This document shows, one piece after another, positions 36,501-48,312 of a stretch of DNA of 64,000 bases. Source of the DNA: Arabidopsis thaliana (Eukaryota > Streptophyta > Magnoliopsida > Brassicales > Brassicaceae); assembly GCF_000001735.4 (NCBI RefSeq), contig NC_003074.8, forward strand, positions 22,451,261 to 22,515,260, read 5' to 3'. Numbering within the stretch: position 1 is the stretch's first letter; each line of letters starts with the position of its first letter. The notes beneath the pieces were generated by a model that had not been told where the DNA came from, searched no databases, and saw only the letters and a list, made by a program, of their open reading frames with translations. The translations under genes and the position numbers were made by a program.

Positions 36501-39500
36501 TGATGAAGCATATGCAAGAGCAATTTAAGGAAAAAGCTCGTAAATCAGAGTAAGATCACTCTCTCTTACTTGCATCATATGTTGATAACAACCATTTCTC
36601 TGTAGACTTAGTATTCATTTCAACTCAGAACTACTCTCCTGAACTGTTTCATCTCTTGGGAAACTTTTAGCTGATGCAGTATTTGAATTGACTCGTTTTC
36701 AGGTCAACCTACTATGCTGCTACAGATGTGGTTATTCTCAGATTTATGATTGAGGCTTGTTGGGCTCCTATGCTTGCTGCATTCAGTGTGCCGCTAGACC
36801 AGAGTGATGATTTGATAGTGATCAACATATGTCTTGAAGGCTTCCACCATGCAATCCATGCCACTTCGTTGATGTCAATGAAGACCCATAGAGATGCTTT
36901 TGTGACTTCACTAGCGAAGTTCACTTCACTTCACTCCCCAGCTGATATCAAGCAGAGAAATATTGAAGCCATTAAGGTTGGTATTCTACTTCATTAAGGT
37001 TTACGTGATTGTTGTTTGTAATAGTTCGCTGTACCAAAAAAACATGATATGTATCTTGAGTATACTTTCCCCATCTGACCTCGTTCTCAGTCCATTCCTT
37101 GTCACTTTTTATCTCGATGTTATTTCCTTCCTGATCTAACTGTCGCCTTTTCCCCTCTAAAATTGTCTGGATCCCAAATTAATATTGGTTGTTCTCCAGG
37201 CGATTCTCAGACTTGCTGATGAAGAGGGCAACTATTTGCAAGATGCCTGGGAGCATATACTAACTTGTGTTTCCCGTTTTGAGCAACTACATCTCTTGGG
37301 AGAAGGTGCTCCTCCAGATGCCACTTTTTTTGCTTCCAAGCAAAATGAGTCAGAGAAATCAAAGCAACCCAAACAGTATATACTTCCTGTTCTGAAAAGG
37401 AAGGGTCCTGGGAAAAGTCAATATGCAGCTACAGGTGTCTTGAGGGGTTCATATGACAGCATGAGTCTTGGCGGAAAAGGTTCTAAGAACGTGAGACAAG
37501 AACAGATGAGCAGTATAGTCTCAAATTTGAACTTGTTGGAGCAGGTTGGTGAAATGAATCAAGTATTTTCTCAGAGTCAGAAATTAAACAGTGAAGCTAT
37601 AATAGACTTTGTTAAAGCTCTCTGCAAAGTTTCTATGGATGAGTTGCGGTCTCCTTCTAATCCACGCGTTTTTAGCCTCACAAAGATTGTTGAGATAGCG
37701 TAAGAATCTCCTAGTTTCGTTCCTCTCTGTTCTCTCATATACTGCATATAAGAGACGTTCTCTGTTCTTAGCAACTTTAAGTATGTAGTCTGACAATTTT
37801 CTGTTTGTCATTTGTGACAGGCATTATAACATGAATCGCATAAGGCTTGTTTGGTCAAGCATCTGGCAAGTGCTATCAGGTTTCTTTGTGACCATTGGAT
37901 GCTCAGAGAATCTTTCTATTGCAATATTTGCAATGGATTCTCTCCGCCAGTTGTCAATGAAATTTCTGGAACGGGAGGAGTTGGCTAATTACAACTTCCA
38001 AAATGAATTTATGACACCTTTTGTCATTGTTATGCGTAGAAGTAATGATGTTGAGATCAGAGAACTTATCATCCGATGTGTTTCTCAGATGGTATTGTCA
38101 CGTGTAAATAATGTTAAGTCAGGATGGAAAAGCATGTTTATGGTAGGCATTTATTGTAATTTTCTGGTAACCACATTAATTTAAGAATTTTTTGGTTTAC
38201 TCACAATGTGTTTTCTTCCGTTGCAGGTTTTTACCACAGCGGCATATGACGACCACAAAAATATTGTGTTTTTGTCCTTTGAAATTATCGAGAAGATTAT
38301 TCGAGAATATTTCCCATACATCACTGAGACAGAAACCACCACTTTTACAGATTGTGTGAATTGCCTAGTTGCATTCACCAATAACAGATTTAGCAAGGAT
38401 ATCAGTCTCAGTTCTATAGCTTTCCTCCGGTATTGTGCAACAAAGCTTGCAGAAGGAGATCTTAACTCGCCATCAACAAACAAATACAAGGGAACTTCTG
38501 GAAAGATTCCTCAGTCATCTCTCCACAGTGGAAAAAGTGGGAAACAAGAGAACGGAGAGATTGTAAACAACAATCATCTTTATTTTTGGTTTCCCTTACT
38601 ATCAGGTATAACACTATAATTTATCGAGAAGATTACTTTAAGTTGAAGATTCTATTCATGTGTTTCACCTTCCTCTGTCTAATGTGCAGGTTTATCAGAG
38701 CTTAGTTTCGATCCAAGACCAGAAATCAGGAAAAGCGCACTACAGATTATGTTTGATACCTTACGCAACCATGGCCATTTATTTTCTCTGCCGTTATGGG
38801 AAAAAGTATTCGAGTCTGTATTATTTCCTATATTCGACTACGTACGCCATTCTATTGATCCTTCTGGCGAAGACGAATCTGCTGATCAAGGAAGTTCTGG
38901 TGGTGAAGTGGATGAGCTAGATCATGACGCCTGGCTCTACGAGACCTGTACATTAGCACTACAGCTTGTAGTGGATCTCTTTGTCAAATTTTACACTACA
39001 GTCAATCCACTTCTAGAGAAAGTACTAATGCTTCTTGTAAGCTTCATAAAGAGACCTCACCAGAGCCTTGCAGGAATTGGTATTGCTGCGTTTGTTCGTC
39101 TGATGAGCGATGCTGATGGCTTGTTCTCTGAAGAAAAGTGGTTAGAGGTGGTGTCAGCTTTAAAAGAAGCGGCGAAAACAACTTGCCCAGATTTTTCGTA
39201 TTTCCTTAGCGAAGAATATGTAGCAAGAAGCCAGAGAAGTGCTCTCAACATTCAGAACAGTAATGCTGAGTCTGCTGCTCCAACTGCTACCGATGGCAAT
39301 GAAGAGAGTCAGAGAACAGCAACCCATCTTTACGCTGCTATCTCTGATGCTAAGTGCCGAGCCGCTGTTCAACTTTTGTTGATCCAGGTTAGTTCCTCTC
39401 AAGCCTTACATTTATGTATTATAATAATGTGTGTTCCTTCAAATGAACCGACAACTTTTATTTTCTTTAATCAAATGTTCTTTTGTAAATTGATAACTCA

Positions 39501-40250
39501 AAAGGCAAACGCAAACAGAAGGAGGAACTTGGGAGTCTTTTCCGTTTACAATTTACCAAAAAAAAAAAGTAAATGCAATTTGTGTTGTTGCTGTTATTGT
39601 AGTAATGTTTCTATTTTTTTCAGGCTGTGATGGAGATTTACAACATGTACAGACCTCAGCTTTCAGCGAAAAACACATTAGTCCTCGTAGATGCATTGCA
39701 CGGTGTAGCTTTACATGCTCACGGAATAAACAGTAACACAATACTTCGTTCAAGACTACAAGAGCTAGGACCCATGACACAGATGCAAGATCCTCCACTA
39801 CTTCGTCTTGAAAACGAGTCTTACCAAATCTGCCTGACATTCTTACAGAATCTTGTTGCAGACAAAACCAAAAAAGAAGAAGAAGAAGAAGAAGAGGAAA
39901 TAGAATCACTTCTAGTCAACATCTGTCAAGAAGTTCTCAACTTCTACATCGAGACTTCTTCTTCTGCGAAAAAATTACAATCAGAATCATCACGGGCCAG
40001 CGAATACCGATGGAGAATACCTTTGGGATCAGGAAAACGAAGAGAACTATCAGCAAGAGCTCCTCTTATAGTTGCAACACTTCAAGCAATGTGTACATTG
40101 GATGAGGCATCATTTGAGAAGAACCTGAAATGTCTATTTCCACTTCTGGCTAACTTGATTAGCTGCGAACACGGCTCTAACGAGGTTCAGACTGCTCTTG
40201 CTGACATGCTTGGCCTATCGGTTGGCCCGGTTTTACTCCAATGGTGCTGA
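33544..40250 (+). CDS. BIG2: brefeldin A-inhibited ARF guanine-nucleotide exchange factor, Sec7 domain
   Basis: Large ARF-GEF of the BIG family that activates ARF GTPases at the trans-Golgi/early endosome. Eleven exons: 33544-34745, 34863-35180, 35281-35626, 35729-36151, 36257-36549, 36703-36976, 37200-37699, 37821-38142, 38227-38605, 38690-39387 and 39624-40250. They total 5,382 nt (1,793 residues). Order of parts: DCB domain (about 1-230), a Gly/Ser low-complexity loop from a TCAGGA repeat (about 34348-34372), HUS domain with a [16 protein letters not shown]-box-like segment (near 505), Sec7 domain (about 615-805), and HDS1-4 repeats. The catalytic glutamate finger lies in FRLPGEAQ (Glu about 712), and the Sec7 motif 2 [10 protein letters not shown] is present. 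The ATG at 33544 is preferred over one two codons upstream. All exons are open. Confidence 0.97.
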
Positions 40251-41943
40251 TTTTTTTCTCTCTTTTCTTATTGGCTTTCATCTTTGACTTTGGCTTGTCA
40301 TGTTAATACTTGCCTTTATAGAGTTCTCTCTTAATTCATAGCGGTTCAATATAACAAGCGTTTAATGGACCTGATGGGCTTAAGGTCGCGTAGGCCCATA
40401 TATTTGCAAGCTGTTCTCGAGGCACTTTCCGTGGTCTCCAATGATACGACGCGTATTTGTCCTTCTGCGGAGTGATTTTTCATTTTTCAAAATTTCTTCT
40501 AATTGGTTAAATACTTTTTTTTTTTTTGGGTAAAAATTGGTTTAAATACTGAAATCCGTGGAACAAGTGTATAGTATGGGATATGTGAACGTTGCATGAT
40601 ATAATCGCCCAAATCTCAAAGGCGAGGTTTGAACCCTATTTCGAGACAATTAGTCAAGTGAGTGAGTGCTTTGACGTGAGTAAGTACTATATATAGTAAG
40701 TATTACATGATGTTGCATTGTATTAGAGCCACATGCGCCCATCATCACTAATTGGCTCTCTAACAAATGAACTGGTCGGGTAAGTGGGTAGGAGTGAACA
40801 TAACTTGAAGGGATCACGCCGTGGTTCATTGGACGCAAACTTCTCTTCTTCCTAATCCTAATCGGTCAACCACATTCGCACACAATCCAAATCCACTCAC
40901 TTTTGTCGTCCGGAGTGTAATTGAGGGCGTTGCTAAAAAGACAAGTGCTAGAATCACCTGGTTATATATAAATTCAAACTTCAACAAATGAAAAGAAATT
41001 ATAAGAAAAAAACTTCACGCGTGCGTCAGAAGGAATTGCACGTGTGACTGACACCTAGCATTTGCTGTCTCCAACCCCATCCTCTTCTTTTCTTTGTCTT
41101 CCATAAGGTTTTTGGTATTAATACTTAACCTACTTAGGGATTAGCATTTCAATTATACATACACGAATATATATAGGTCTGGTTCTGACATAATTTACAA
41201 AGATAAAGACTAAGATCGACAAATCAATGAATATAGACAGAAAGAGAAGTCTTATTTTCTTCTACTAATTAAAATAGCCAAAAGGGACTAATGTAGTAAT
41301 GTAGTAGAATGGTAAACTATGAGTAGTTCTATATCCCACAAGACACGGTCTGACTCGTTGTGTTTTGTAATCTGACTTCATTAGTGTTGTTTGGGTCCCA
41401 ATCCAATTCCCCATGTCCGGCACATGCTCGTCTTTCTCGGTTTCACGCCCATTCAAATCTTTCCCTTTTCATAAATTTCACCATCACGGTTAACGGTAAT
41501 TCGTTGGTGTATCTTTTCAAAAAGCGCCTCATCTTTACTTTTGTTTGTTTGTTAGATTGCTTCATATTTTTCATTTTCTTATTCAACTCTTTGTTTTTCC
41601 TTGAACATCACACTTCAAAAGACCAAAACTAGTGGAACCCATATACCGCACCATGGGGGCACGCTCTTGTGTTATTGCCATAACAGAACCCATCATCCTT
41701 CTGATTTGTTTACCTTAAGCCACAACTTAAACCCTAAACCTCCATATTTCAAACCCTTTTCTCTCCTACATGTATCACTGCTTCACTTCCACTTTTCATC
41801 AACCTCACGTTCCCAAGCCCTAACTATATGTATATATAAATAACTCTATATTTGATTCATTAATTTAGGGACACCAAATCTATTCAACCTAAAAGCCTTC
41901 TTTTCCCCTATATTGACCAACTTTTTAGCGAATCAGAAGAGGA
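40251..41943. other. intergenic region between BIG2 and AHL18
   Basis: A 1.7-kb region with the BIG2 3' UTR, a site II-like GGCCCA near 40393 and a long AT-rich AHL18 upstream region with CTTT-rich stretches. A GAGGTTTGAACCC string near 40624 resembles a Pol III B box, but no A box or tRNA fold accompanies it. Short open frames here have no recognisable content. Confidence 0.45.
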
Positions 41944-42741
41944 ATGGATGAGGTATCTCGTTCTCATACACCGCAATTTCTATCAAGTGATCATCAGCAC
42001 TATCACCATCAAAACGCTGGACGACAAAAACGCGGCAGAGAAGAAGAAGGAGTTGAACCCAACAATATAGGGGAAGACCTAGCCACCTTTCCTTCCGGAG
42101 AAGAGAATATCAAGAAGAGAAGGCCACGTGGCAGACCTGCTGGTTCCAAGAACAAACCCAAAGCACCAATCATAGTCACTCGCGACTCCGCGAACGCCTT
42201 CAGATGTCACGTCATGGAGATAACCAACGCCTGCGATGTAATGGAAAGCCTAGCCGTCTTCGCTAGACGCCGTCAGCGTGGCGTTTGCGTCTTGACCGGA
42301 AACGGGGCCGTTACAAACGTCACCGTTAGACAACCTGGCGGAGGCGTCGTCAGTTTACACGGACGGTTTGAGATTCTTTCTCTCTCGGGTTCGTTTCTTC
42401 CTCCACCGGCACCACCAGCTGCGTCTGGTTTAAAGGTTTACTTAGCCGGTGGTCAAGGTCAAGTGATCGGAGGCAGTGTGGTGGGACCGCTTACGGCATC
42501 AAGTCCGGTGGTCGTTATGGCAGCTTCATTTGGAAACGCATCTTACGAGAGGCTGCCACTAGAGGAGGAGGAGGAAACTGAAAGAGAAATAGATGGAAAC
42601 GCGGCTAGGGCGATTGGAACGCAAACGCAGAAACAGTTAATGCAAGATGCGACATCGTTTATTGGGTCGCCGTCGAATTTAATTAACTCTGTTTCGTTGC
42701 CAGGTGAAGCTTATTGGGGAACGCAACGACCGTCTTTCTAA
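41944..42741 (+). CDS. AHL18: AT-hook motif nuclear-localised protein (AHL, one AT-hook)
   Basis: Intronless 265-residue AHL protein. The N-terminus is His/Gln-rich (residues 17-24, plus an acidic-basic linker). One type I AT-hook lies at about 59-70 ([13 protein letters not shown]), which binds the minor groove of AT-rich DNA. The PPC/DUF296 domain spans about 84-205 with the conserved [10 protein letters not shown] hexamer-interface motif at 140-149. The C-terminal tail contains an acidic EEEEE run (about 202-207). AHL proteins form trimers at matrix-attachment regions and repress growth genes. The gene is intronless, which is typical of clade A AHLs. The exact member (AHL18) is inferred from gene order. 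Confidence 0.9.
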   Translation: MDEVSRSHTPQFLSSDHQHYHHQNAGRQKRGREEEGVEPNNIGEDLATFPSGEENIKKRRPRGRPAGSKNKPKAPIIVTRDSANAFRCHVMEITNACDVMESLAVFARRRQRGVCVLTGNGAVTNVTVRQPGGGVVSLHGRFEILSLSGSFLPPPAPPAASGLKVYLAGGQGQVIGGSVVGPLTASSPVVVMAASFGNASYERLPLEEEEETEREIDGNAARAIGTQTQKQLMQDATSFIGSPSNLINSVSLPGEAYWGTQRPSF

Positions 42742-43312
42742 GATAATATCATTGATAATATAAGTTTCGTCTTCTTATTCTTTTTCACTTTTTACCTTTT
42801 TCACTTTCTTAGGTTTTGTTTTAACGTTTGATTAATACCTGAAGGTTTTTGGAAAATTTTCGATCGGATAAAAGGATTTATGTTGCGAGCCGAAACGCAA
42901 CGGTCTGATCTCGGATTGATCTTTATATATATAGGGGCTAGTGTTGTGATCTTCCTTGAGTTGATGTTTATAATGTAGTAGTTGATATTGAATGAAATCT
43001 TCATGTTTTTTGATAAATGATTATAGCTTGATCAAGATTTAGAAGTTAGCATAGAAAAATGCATGAGAAGACTGGTTAAAATTTTCGTGCACAAGTAGCT
43101 AAAGAGAATAATCTTGCTTCCTTGTTTAATGGCAAGACTTGGGAACAAGATGATTACATTGGCATACACTTTTCTAGACTTTTTTCTAGGTTATAGACAC
43201 AAGTCAATACTTTGTATTCTAGTTACATTTATAAAACTAAAATTTCGATTGTAAACTATAGAACAAAAAATTATGAAAATCAATAATTGTACCCTGGTTA
43301 ACTTATAACTAA

Positions 43313-43404
43313 GAGCATCCCCAACGATATATCTTAGCCTAATCTTAGCAAACATCTTAGCATTAGATTAAGAAGTAGTTCGTTCTTAACCATTGGAGAT
43401 GCTC
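43313..43404. mobile_element. Tourist-like MITE (PIF/Harbinger type)
   Basis: A 92-bp element starting GAGCATCCCCAACG and ending CATTGGAGATGCTC, which form imperfect terminal inverted repeats of about 14 bp. It is flanked by 3-bp TAA direct repeats (43310-43312 and 43405-43407). The TAA/TTA target duplication with GAGCATC-type ends is characteristic of PIF/Harbinger-derived Tourist MITEs. Repeated ATCTTAGC units fill the interior. Confidence 0.75.
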
Positions 43405-43556
43405 TAAGAACTTAAAAAAATTCTCCTAAACAAAAATATGAATCGAAATCCTATCAGAAAAAGTCTAGCCCGGAAATCTCTGGACGTGTGGGCCGAATCT
43501 AAACCCTCTTAAAGCCCAATTTGATTAGGATCAAGAGAAAGGGGAAGCCCTAAAGA

Positions 43557-43754
43557 TTGGCGTCCTGCGTTCATCATCACCTTCTCTCCCGCCGCTTTCT
43601 TTCATCTTTACAAAACCGATTACTTTTGTCGGAATCTGACGTCAGCATACCTGCTACCACTTCCAGAGTTCAATCGATCTTCGCCTCGTTGAAACGTTTT
43701 CCCTCTTCGATTATCAACAGTGTCTCCACTCGTATCATCACCGCCTCCAACTAA
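43557..43754 (+). other. AUG-less open frame upstream of DHDPS1 (possible start-lost gene or non-AUG uORF)
   Basis: Sixty-five in-frame sense codons run from TTG (43557) to a TAA ending at 43754, 71 bp before the DHDPS1 start. An in-frame TAA sits immediately upstream (TAA AGA TTG), so no ATG can open this frame without splicing. The encoded peptide begins ASCVHHHLLSRRFLSSLQ, rich in Arg, Ser and Leu with few acids until residue 24, like a mitochondrial presequence. The context AAGATTGGCG differs from AAGATGGCG by one extra T, so a single-base insertion could have destroyed a start codon. It may be a pseudogene, an exon of a longer leader, or initiated at a non-AUG codon. I do not recognise the product. 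Confidence 0.45.
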
Positions 43755-43825
43755 TTTTGCCATCTCTCTCGTTGTTCCAATTTGATTCTACTAGTGAGCT
43801 CCGATTTAATTTAGGGTTTTGAAAG

Positions 43826-45282
43826 ATGTCAGCTTTGAAAAATTACGGCTTGATCTCCATTGATTCTGCCCTCCATTTTCCTCGATCAAATCAATTGCAG
43901 AGCTATAAGAGGTTACTCTCTCTCTCTCTCTCTCTCTCTATGCCTAATCTTATTGGGATTATAGTTACTGGTATTGGATTTGGTTTCGACAGCTCTCTAG
44001 TGTAATTGAAATTTTTGTATCACAGGTAGAACAATGAATATATTGCTTTGGTTACTAAAGCAATAACTTTTTCTCTTGAAGAATCGGATTTGTAGTTGTG
44101 TTTATATCTGTTGATCGATTGGCTAGATTAATGCTTAGACATTGCCTTATGATCTCTGAGTGATTGATTTATTTGCTCATCAAACCAGAAGGAATGCAAA
44201 ATGGGTCTCTCCAATAGCAGCTGTTGTACCTAACTTCCATCTTCCTATGCGCAGTCTCGAGGATAAAAACAGGTGCATCTTCTATTCCTTCTCATGTTTA
44301 CTATTGTTTTTGTTCATACTTCAGCAGCTTTCTCTTGTATTTTTGTGTTGGCAGGACAAACACAGACGACATAAGGTCCCTTAGAGTGATCACAGCCATT
44401 AAGACACCGTATTTACCTGATGGAAGATTCGACCTCCAAGCATACGATGACTTAGTCAACACGCAGATAGAAAACGGTGCTGAAGGTGTGATTGTTGGTG
44501 GTACAACTGGTGAAGGCCAATTGATGAGCTGGGATGAGCACATAATGCTTATCGGCCATACTGTAAATTGTTTTGGGGGAAGGATCAAAGTCATTGGAAA
44601 CACTGGAAGTAACTCGACTAGGGAAGCTATTCATGCCACTGAGCAAGGATTCGCCATGGGAATGCACGGGGCACTGCACATTAACCCTTACTATGGAAAA
44701 ACATCCATTGAAGGCATGAATGCGCATTTTCAAACCGTTCTTCATATGGGACCGACTATTATATACAACGTGCCAGGTCGAACGTGCCAGGATATACCTC
44801 CCCAGGTTATCTTTAAACTCTCTCAGAACCCTAATATGGCTGGGGTTAAGGAATGCGTTGGTAATAACCGAGTTGAAGAGTATACTGAGAAGGGAATTGT
44901 CGTTTGGAGTGGAAATGATGATCAGTGCCATGATTCTAGATGGGATCACGGTGCCACTGGAGTGATATCGGTTACTAGCAATTTAGTTCCGGGTTTGATG
45001 AGGAAGTTGATGTTTGAAGGTAGAAACTCAGCGTTGAACGCAAAGCTTCTTCCTTTAATGGATTGGCTATTCCAAGAACCGAATCCCATTGGTGTAAACA
45101 CTGCTTTGGCTCAGTTAGGAGTTGCGAGGCCGGTTTTTCGGTTACCTTATGTGCCATTGCCTCTGTCCAAAAGGATTGAGTTCGTTAAACTGGTGAAGGA
45201 AATCGGAAGGGAGCATTTTGTAGGAGACAGAGATGTTCAGGTACTTGATGATGATGACTTCATCTTAATCGGTCGATATTAG
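43826..45282 (+). CDS. DHDPS1: 4-hydroxy-tetrahydrodipicolinate synthase 1, chloroplast
   Basis: First committed enzyme of plastid lysine synthesis, condensing aspartate semialdehyde with pyruvate. It is feedback-inhibited by lysine. Three exons, 43826-43911, 44189-44272 and 44355-45282, join to 1,098 nt (365 residues). The N-terminal ~40 residues form a plastid transit peptide ([18 protein letters not shown]). Key residues: GTTGEG loop binding pyruvate, catalytic Tyr about 194 (IIYNVPGR) and the Schiff-base Lys about 222 (AGVKECVG). A (CT)12 microsatellite (43916-43939) sits four bases into intron 1. The start codon is the first ATG in this frame after the leader. An AUG-less frame precedes it. 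Confidence 0.96.
43916..43939 (+). repeat. (CT)12 microsatellite in DHDPS1 intron 1
   Basis: A perfect CT dinucleotide run directly after the intron 1 donor GTTACT. It is likely length-variable and close enough to the donor to influence splicing. Confidence 0.9.
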
Positions 45283-45763
45283 AGTCTCTTCCCTGAAGAT
45301 TGGTTGTGTTTATACTTTCTTCGTTCAGTTGTTAGTTATTTAGCTGATGAGAAACTCACAGATGGATCAAGACTTCTACTTGTTGTAATGTTTGGTCTGT
45401 TACTTTTGGTGATGAATCTAATGGCTTTTGCTTACTCTATCTCTCTCTCCCTCTCCTCTCTGGATGATTGTGTTTTGTCTTTGCGTGTTTGCTCTGTTGT
45501 ATAAAACGACATGATGGTTGTCTGAGGTTTGGGTCGTCGGAAACATCTCTATCACGGATCGGCATATTAAGCAACGAAATTTTTTAGTTGAAAGTGATCA
45601 TGGATATGTATGTTAATACTTGGTACATGAAAAAGAATAATCAAAGCTTTCATAGAAGAGTAAATCACCCATAAATCATTAGTTTGATTTTATTTTAGTA
45701 CCATTAAAGGTTGGAAAAGGAAAGAAGAAGACGAGAAGAATCAATAAACAAAGTTCACGAAGA
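45283..45763. other. spacer between convergent DHDPS1 and ZPR2
   Basis: Contains the DHDPS1 3' UTR and the ZPR2 3' UTR. A weak hydrophobic plus-strand frame (45304-45504) has no recognisable content. Nothing else is seen. Confidence 0.5.
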
Positions 45764-46182
45764 TCACTGAAGCAAGGAGGTTGAAACAGGGGAGTATTTT
45801 GGGTGAAGCAGAGCAAACAGAGCATTGTTTTCATGGTGGAGAAGAAGAGCTTTCTTTTTTAAAGCTTCATTCTCTCGTATGATGCTTTGATTCTCTACGA
45901 AAAGCTTCAAGTTCCTCATCTCCATCTCCTTCTGTTCCTTCAGTAATCTTCTCCTCCTGCTTACAATGAAAAAGAAAGTACTGTTTTATATAATTCAGAA
46001 ACAAAAATAGAGTCAATGTCTGAGGACGCTTGATATATGCGGAAGATGAAATTGAACCTGGTGAGATTAAGGATACGAAGATGGGTTTGTGTCTTAGATT
46101 TATGTTTGATATGGTACGAAGCAGATCTCATAGTTGGTGTGTCAGTGTCTGGGAATGGTGGCTCTGAAGTTGTCAGACACAT
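45764..46182 (-). CDS. ZPR2: LITTLE ZIPPER 2 protein
   Basis: Small leucine-zipper protein that forms non-functional heterodimers with class III HD-ZIP transcription factors and thereby dampens them in shoot meristem and leaf polarity. Two exons, 46058-46182 and 45764-45956, join to 318 nt (105 residues). The zipper spans about residues 43-85 (RRLLKEQKEMEMRNLKLF, then SIIRENEALKKKALLL, HHENNALFALL) with Leu/Met/Ile at heptad spacing. There is no homeodomain or DNA-binding basic region beyond the short RRRR entry. The C-terminal tail ends in STSLLQ. Its transcription is known to be activated by the HD-ZIP III proteins it inhibits. Confidence 0.93.
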
Positions 46183-48312
46183 CTTCTTGTGGTTTTATCA
46201 CACAAAACGAACTGAGTAAACACAATGGAAGAGTAAGCTTTATATAGACGATCTATAAAGCTGTAGTTGTTTCTTTTGAGATAGAGAGTGATGAAGAAAG
46301 ACAAGGCTTTTGAAGGTAATGATGGCAAAAGGAAACTCATGATTATAGAGGGGCCAGAGATATGCATGAGTTCAGGACGAAGATGATGAAGAAGAAGACC
46401 AAAACAGACTCTTCTCTTTCTCAGACTCTCTGTTTCTTGTTCTTGATTGAATAGTTACTGTACTAATAGTGCAAACTTAGTAGAAAACACTTGAGAGGTA
46501 CATACGTAAATCGACCATACCAAATCATTCAATTTCATACTAATTGATTACTTTAGTTGTAATCAACTACAGAGAAAGATCACATGAAATTTGGACCAAC
46601 TATGCATGTACTACAATTTGATTTTAAAAAGTTAATCCATAAGCACCTTTTATTTTCAAAAGAGGCTCAAAAGAAAACTCCTTTACCTTAATACCAAACC
46701 CATTTCAAAGGTCGAAGTCTTGGATTCGCGGTTTGGCATCTCGTGTTCAAACCAGGTTTCCCTCATAATTGGGGTCTAATTTTAAGGAAAAAACCTTGGT
46801 TCCAAAGAGACATATATCTTGTTCCTATGTAAAATGAAATCTAAGCATGTGATATGAATAGTAAAAAATAAATATAATTGATCTAAGGACTAGGACCACT
46901 ATAAAACTCTTACTCATTTCTTGTGTTGATATTTTTTTTTGAGATGCAACCAAATTTGAAAGACAAACAAGAAAAGAAATAAAGAAGGGGGAAGAAAACT
47001 TATACTAATAAAGACTAAATTGCAAATTGTAGGAGCTAGTCAACATCCGGAATTATTATCATGCTTCAAAATGATCAAAGCTGTTATGATTCTCTACCTA
47101 TATTATTTACTATTTTTAGACTAGGCATTGTCCACCACAAACAAAAAGATGAAAGTTATTCTTCATCTCATACAAGCTAAGGCATAAAAAACACAGAAGA
47201 AGGAATCATAAATAGCAAACGATTTCGTGGGTAATTTCTGGAGTTGCTACAATGATGAGTTTTGTTTTGATGCATACAAGTGGTCCATATCAAAATCACC
47301 ACGCCCCTTCATTACTGCAAGATGGTACCATATGTGAATCTCTAACTAGAGTAGCACTCCCATGCATAATGCGTCTCTATCTATGATATGTAAATATTCA
47401 AATCTTTAAGCATTATACTTACATTGTCAACCACAAAAACATTATCAGCAATTCCTAGTTTCACAGATTAGGCATGAAATTTGAAGATTAAAAGAGAATC
47501 ACCTAAAGGAATCTAGTTTTTCAGTTGCCAAGCATTAGAAAAAAGTGGTGAGGACTCCAGAAATTGTAGTTACGATAAGCTATGTTATCGGGGAAGGAGC
47601 TAGTTGATGTGATCCTTTGGATTTAGGCTCAGCTAGACGTTTAGATAATAGCTTGGCATCGAGTGGTTCAGACGCAACATTATCTTTCGTCTTCTTCCTT
47701 TTGACCAACATTAGACACCGTTTGAAACAATGAAAAAGGCGGGGTACTTTGAAGTCCAAACAGTCTAAAATGAGTGTCGTCTTACCAAACTAAAAACGAC
47801 AGGCTGTGTTGATAACGTGGGCTCTCTTGGGCTTTGAATATAAGTTAATGGGCTTATATGAAACCTGTATTTTCTATTTTGAAAAGAAAGTTATAAAGGA
47901 CGGTGTGGACCAGAAGACACTCTTCGTTTTCTCTCCACGTGGGATATCACAGGTTCAAGTTCCAACGGTCCATTTTTTTGGGTGCAAAATTCCAATGGTC
48001 CATTAATCCACGCATTTAATCTTACGACGTTGTTTAGCATAATTAATTAATTTGAAATTTAGAACAAATAAAAACGCAAGAGAACACAAACCACAAAATG
48101 GAAACTAGTCAATTAGAAGATCTCAATATTTCGACACTACTACAAACTAACACACCAAAACAAAACAATAACAATCATCCAATTCTAAATTAACTAATAA
48201 GATTAAACGTAAACCGTAACACTCTAATTCCCAGTTTTTAACAAACAGCATCACAAAGAAATAAAAACTCGTCGAAGGAAGACAATGGCAGTCTTCGTAA
48301 TTAAGGTTTTGT
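46183..48312. other. intergenic region between ZPR2 and FLA10
   Basis: A 2.1-kb region with the ZPR2 leader and promoter (46183 to about 46460) and a long AT-rich part. Weak repeats are present: CATTGTC(C/A)ACCACAAA occurs directly at 47126-47141 and 47422-47437, and AATTTCTGGAGT (47233) recurs inverted as ACTCCAGAAATT (47554). A GGTCGAAGTCTTGGATTCGCGG string at 46711 faintly resembles a tRNA-derived SINE but no full structure is visible. FLA10's 3' UTR occupies about 48100-48312. No gene is called. Confidence 0.45.

Larger units (their letters stand above)
42742..43825. other. intergenic region between AHL18 and DHDPS1
   Basis: Contains the AHL18 3' UTR, a small Tourist-like MITE (43313-43404) and the DHDPS1 upstream leader with an AUG-less open frame (43557-43754), both listed separately. 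An AAACCCTCTTAAAGCCCAA stretch at 43501-43519 resembles telo-box/site II promoter elements. Confidence 0.5.

Noticed and set aside
40610-40650. GAGGTTTGAACCC resembling a tRNA B box
   Set aside because: No A box at proper spacing and no acceptor stem; unlikely to be a tRNA.
46700-46760. Possible SINE or tRNA-like fragment
   Set aside because: Only a vague B-box-like string; no A box, no cloverleaf, no 3' tail or target duplication.
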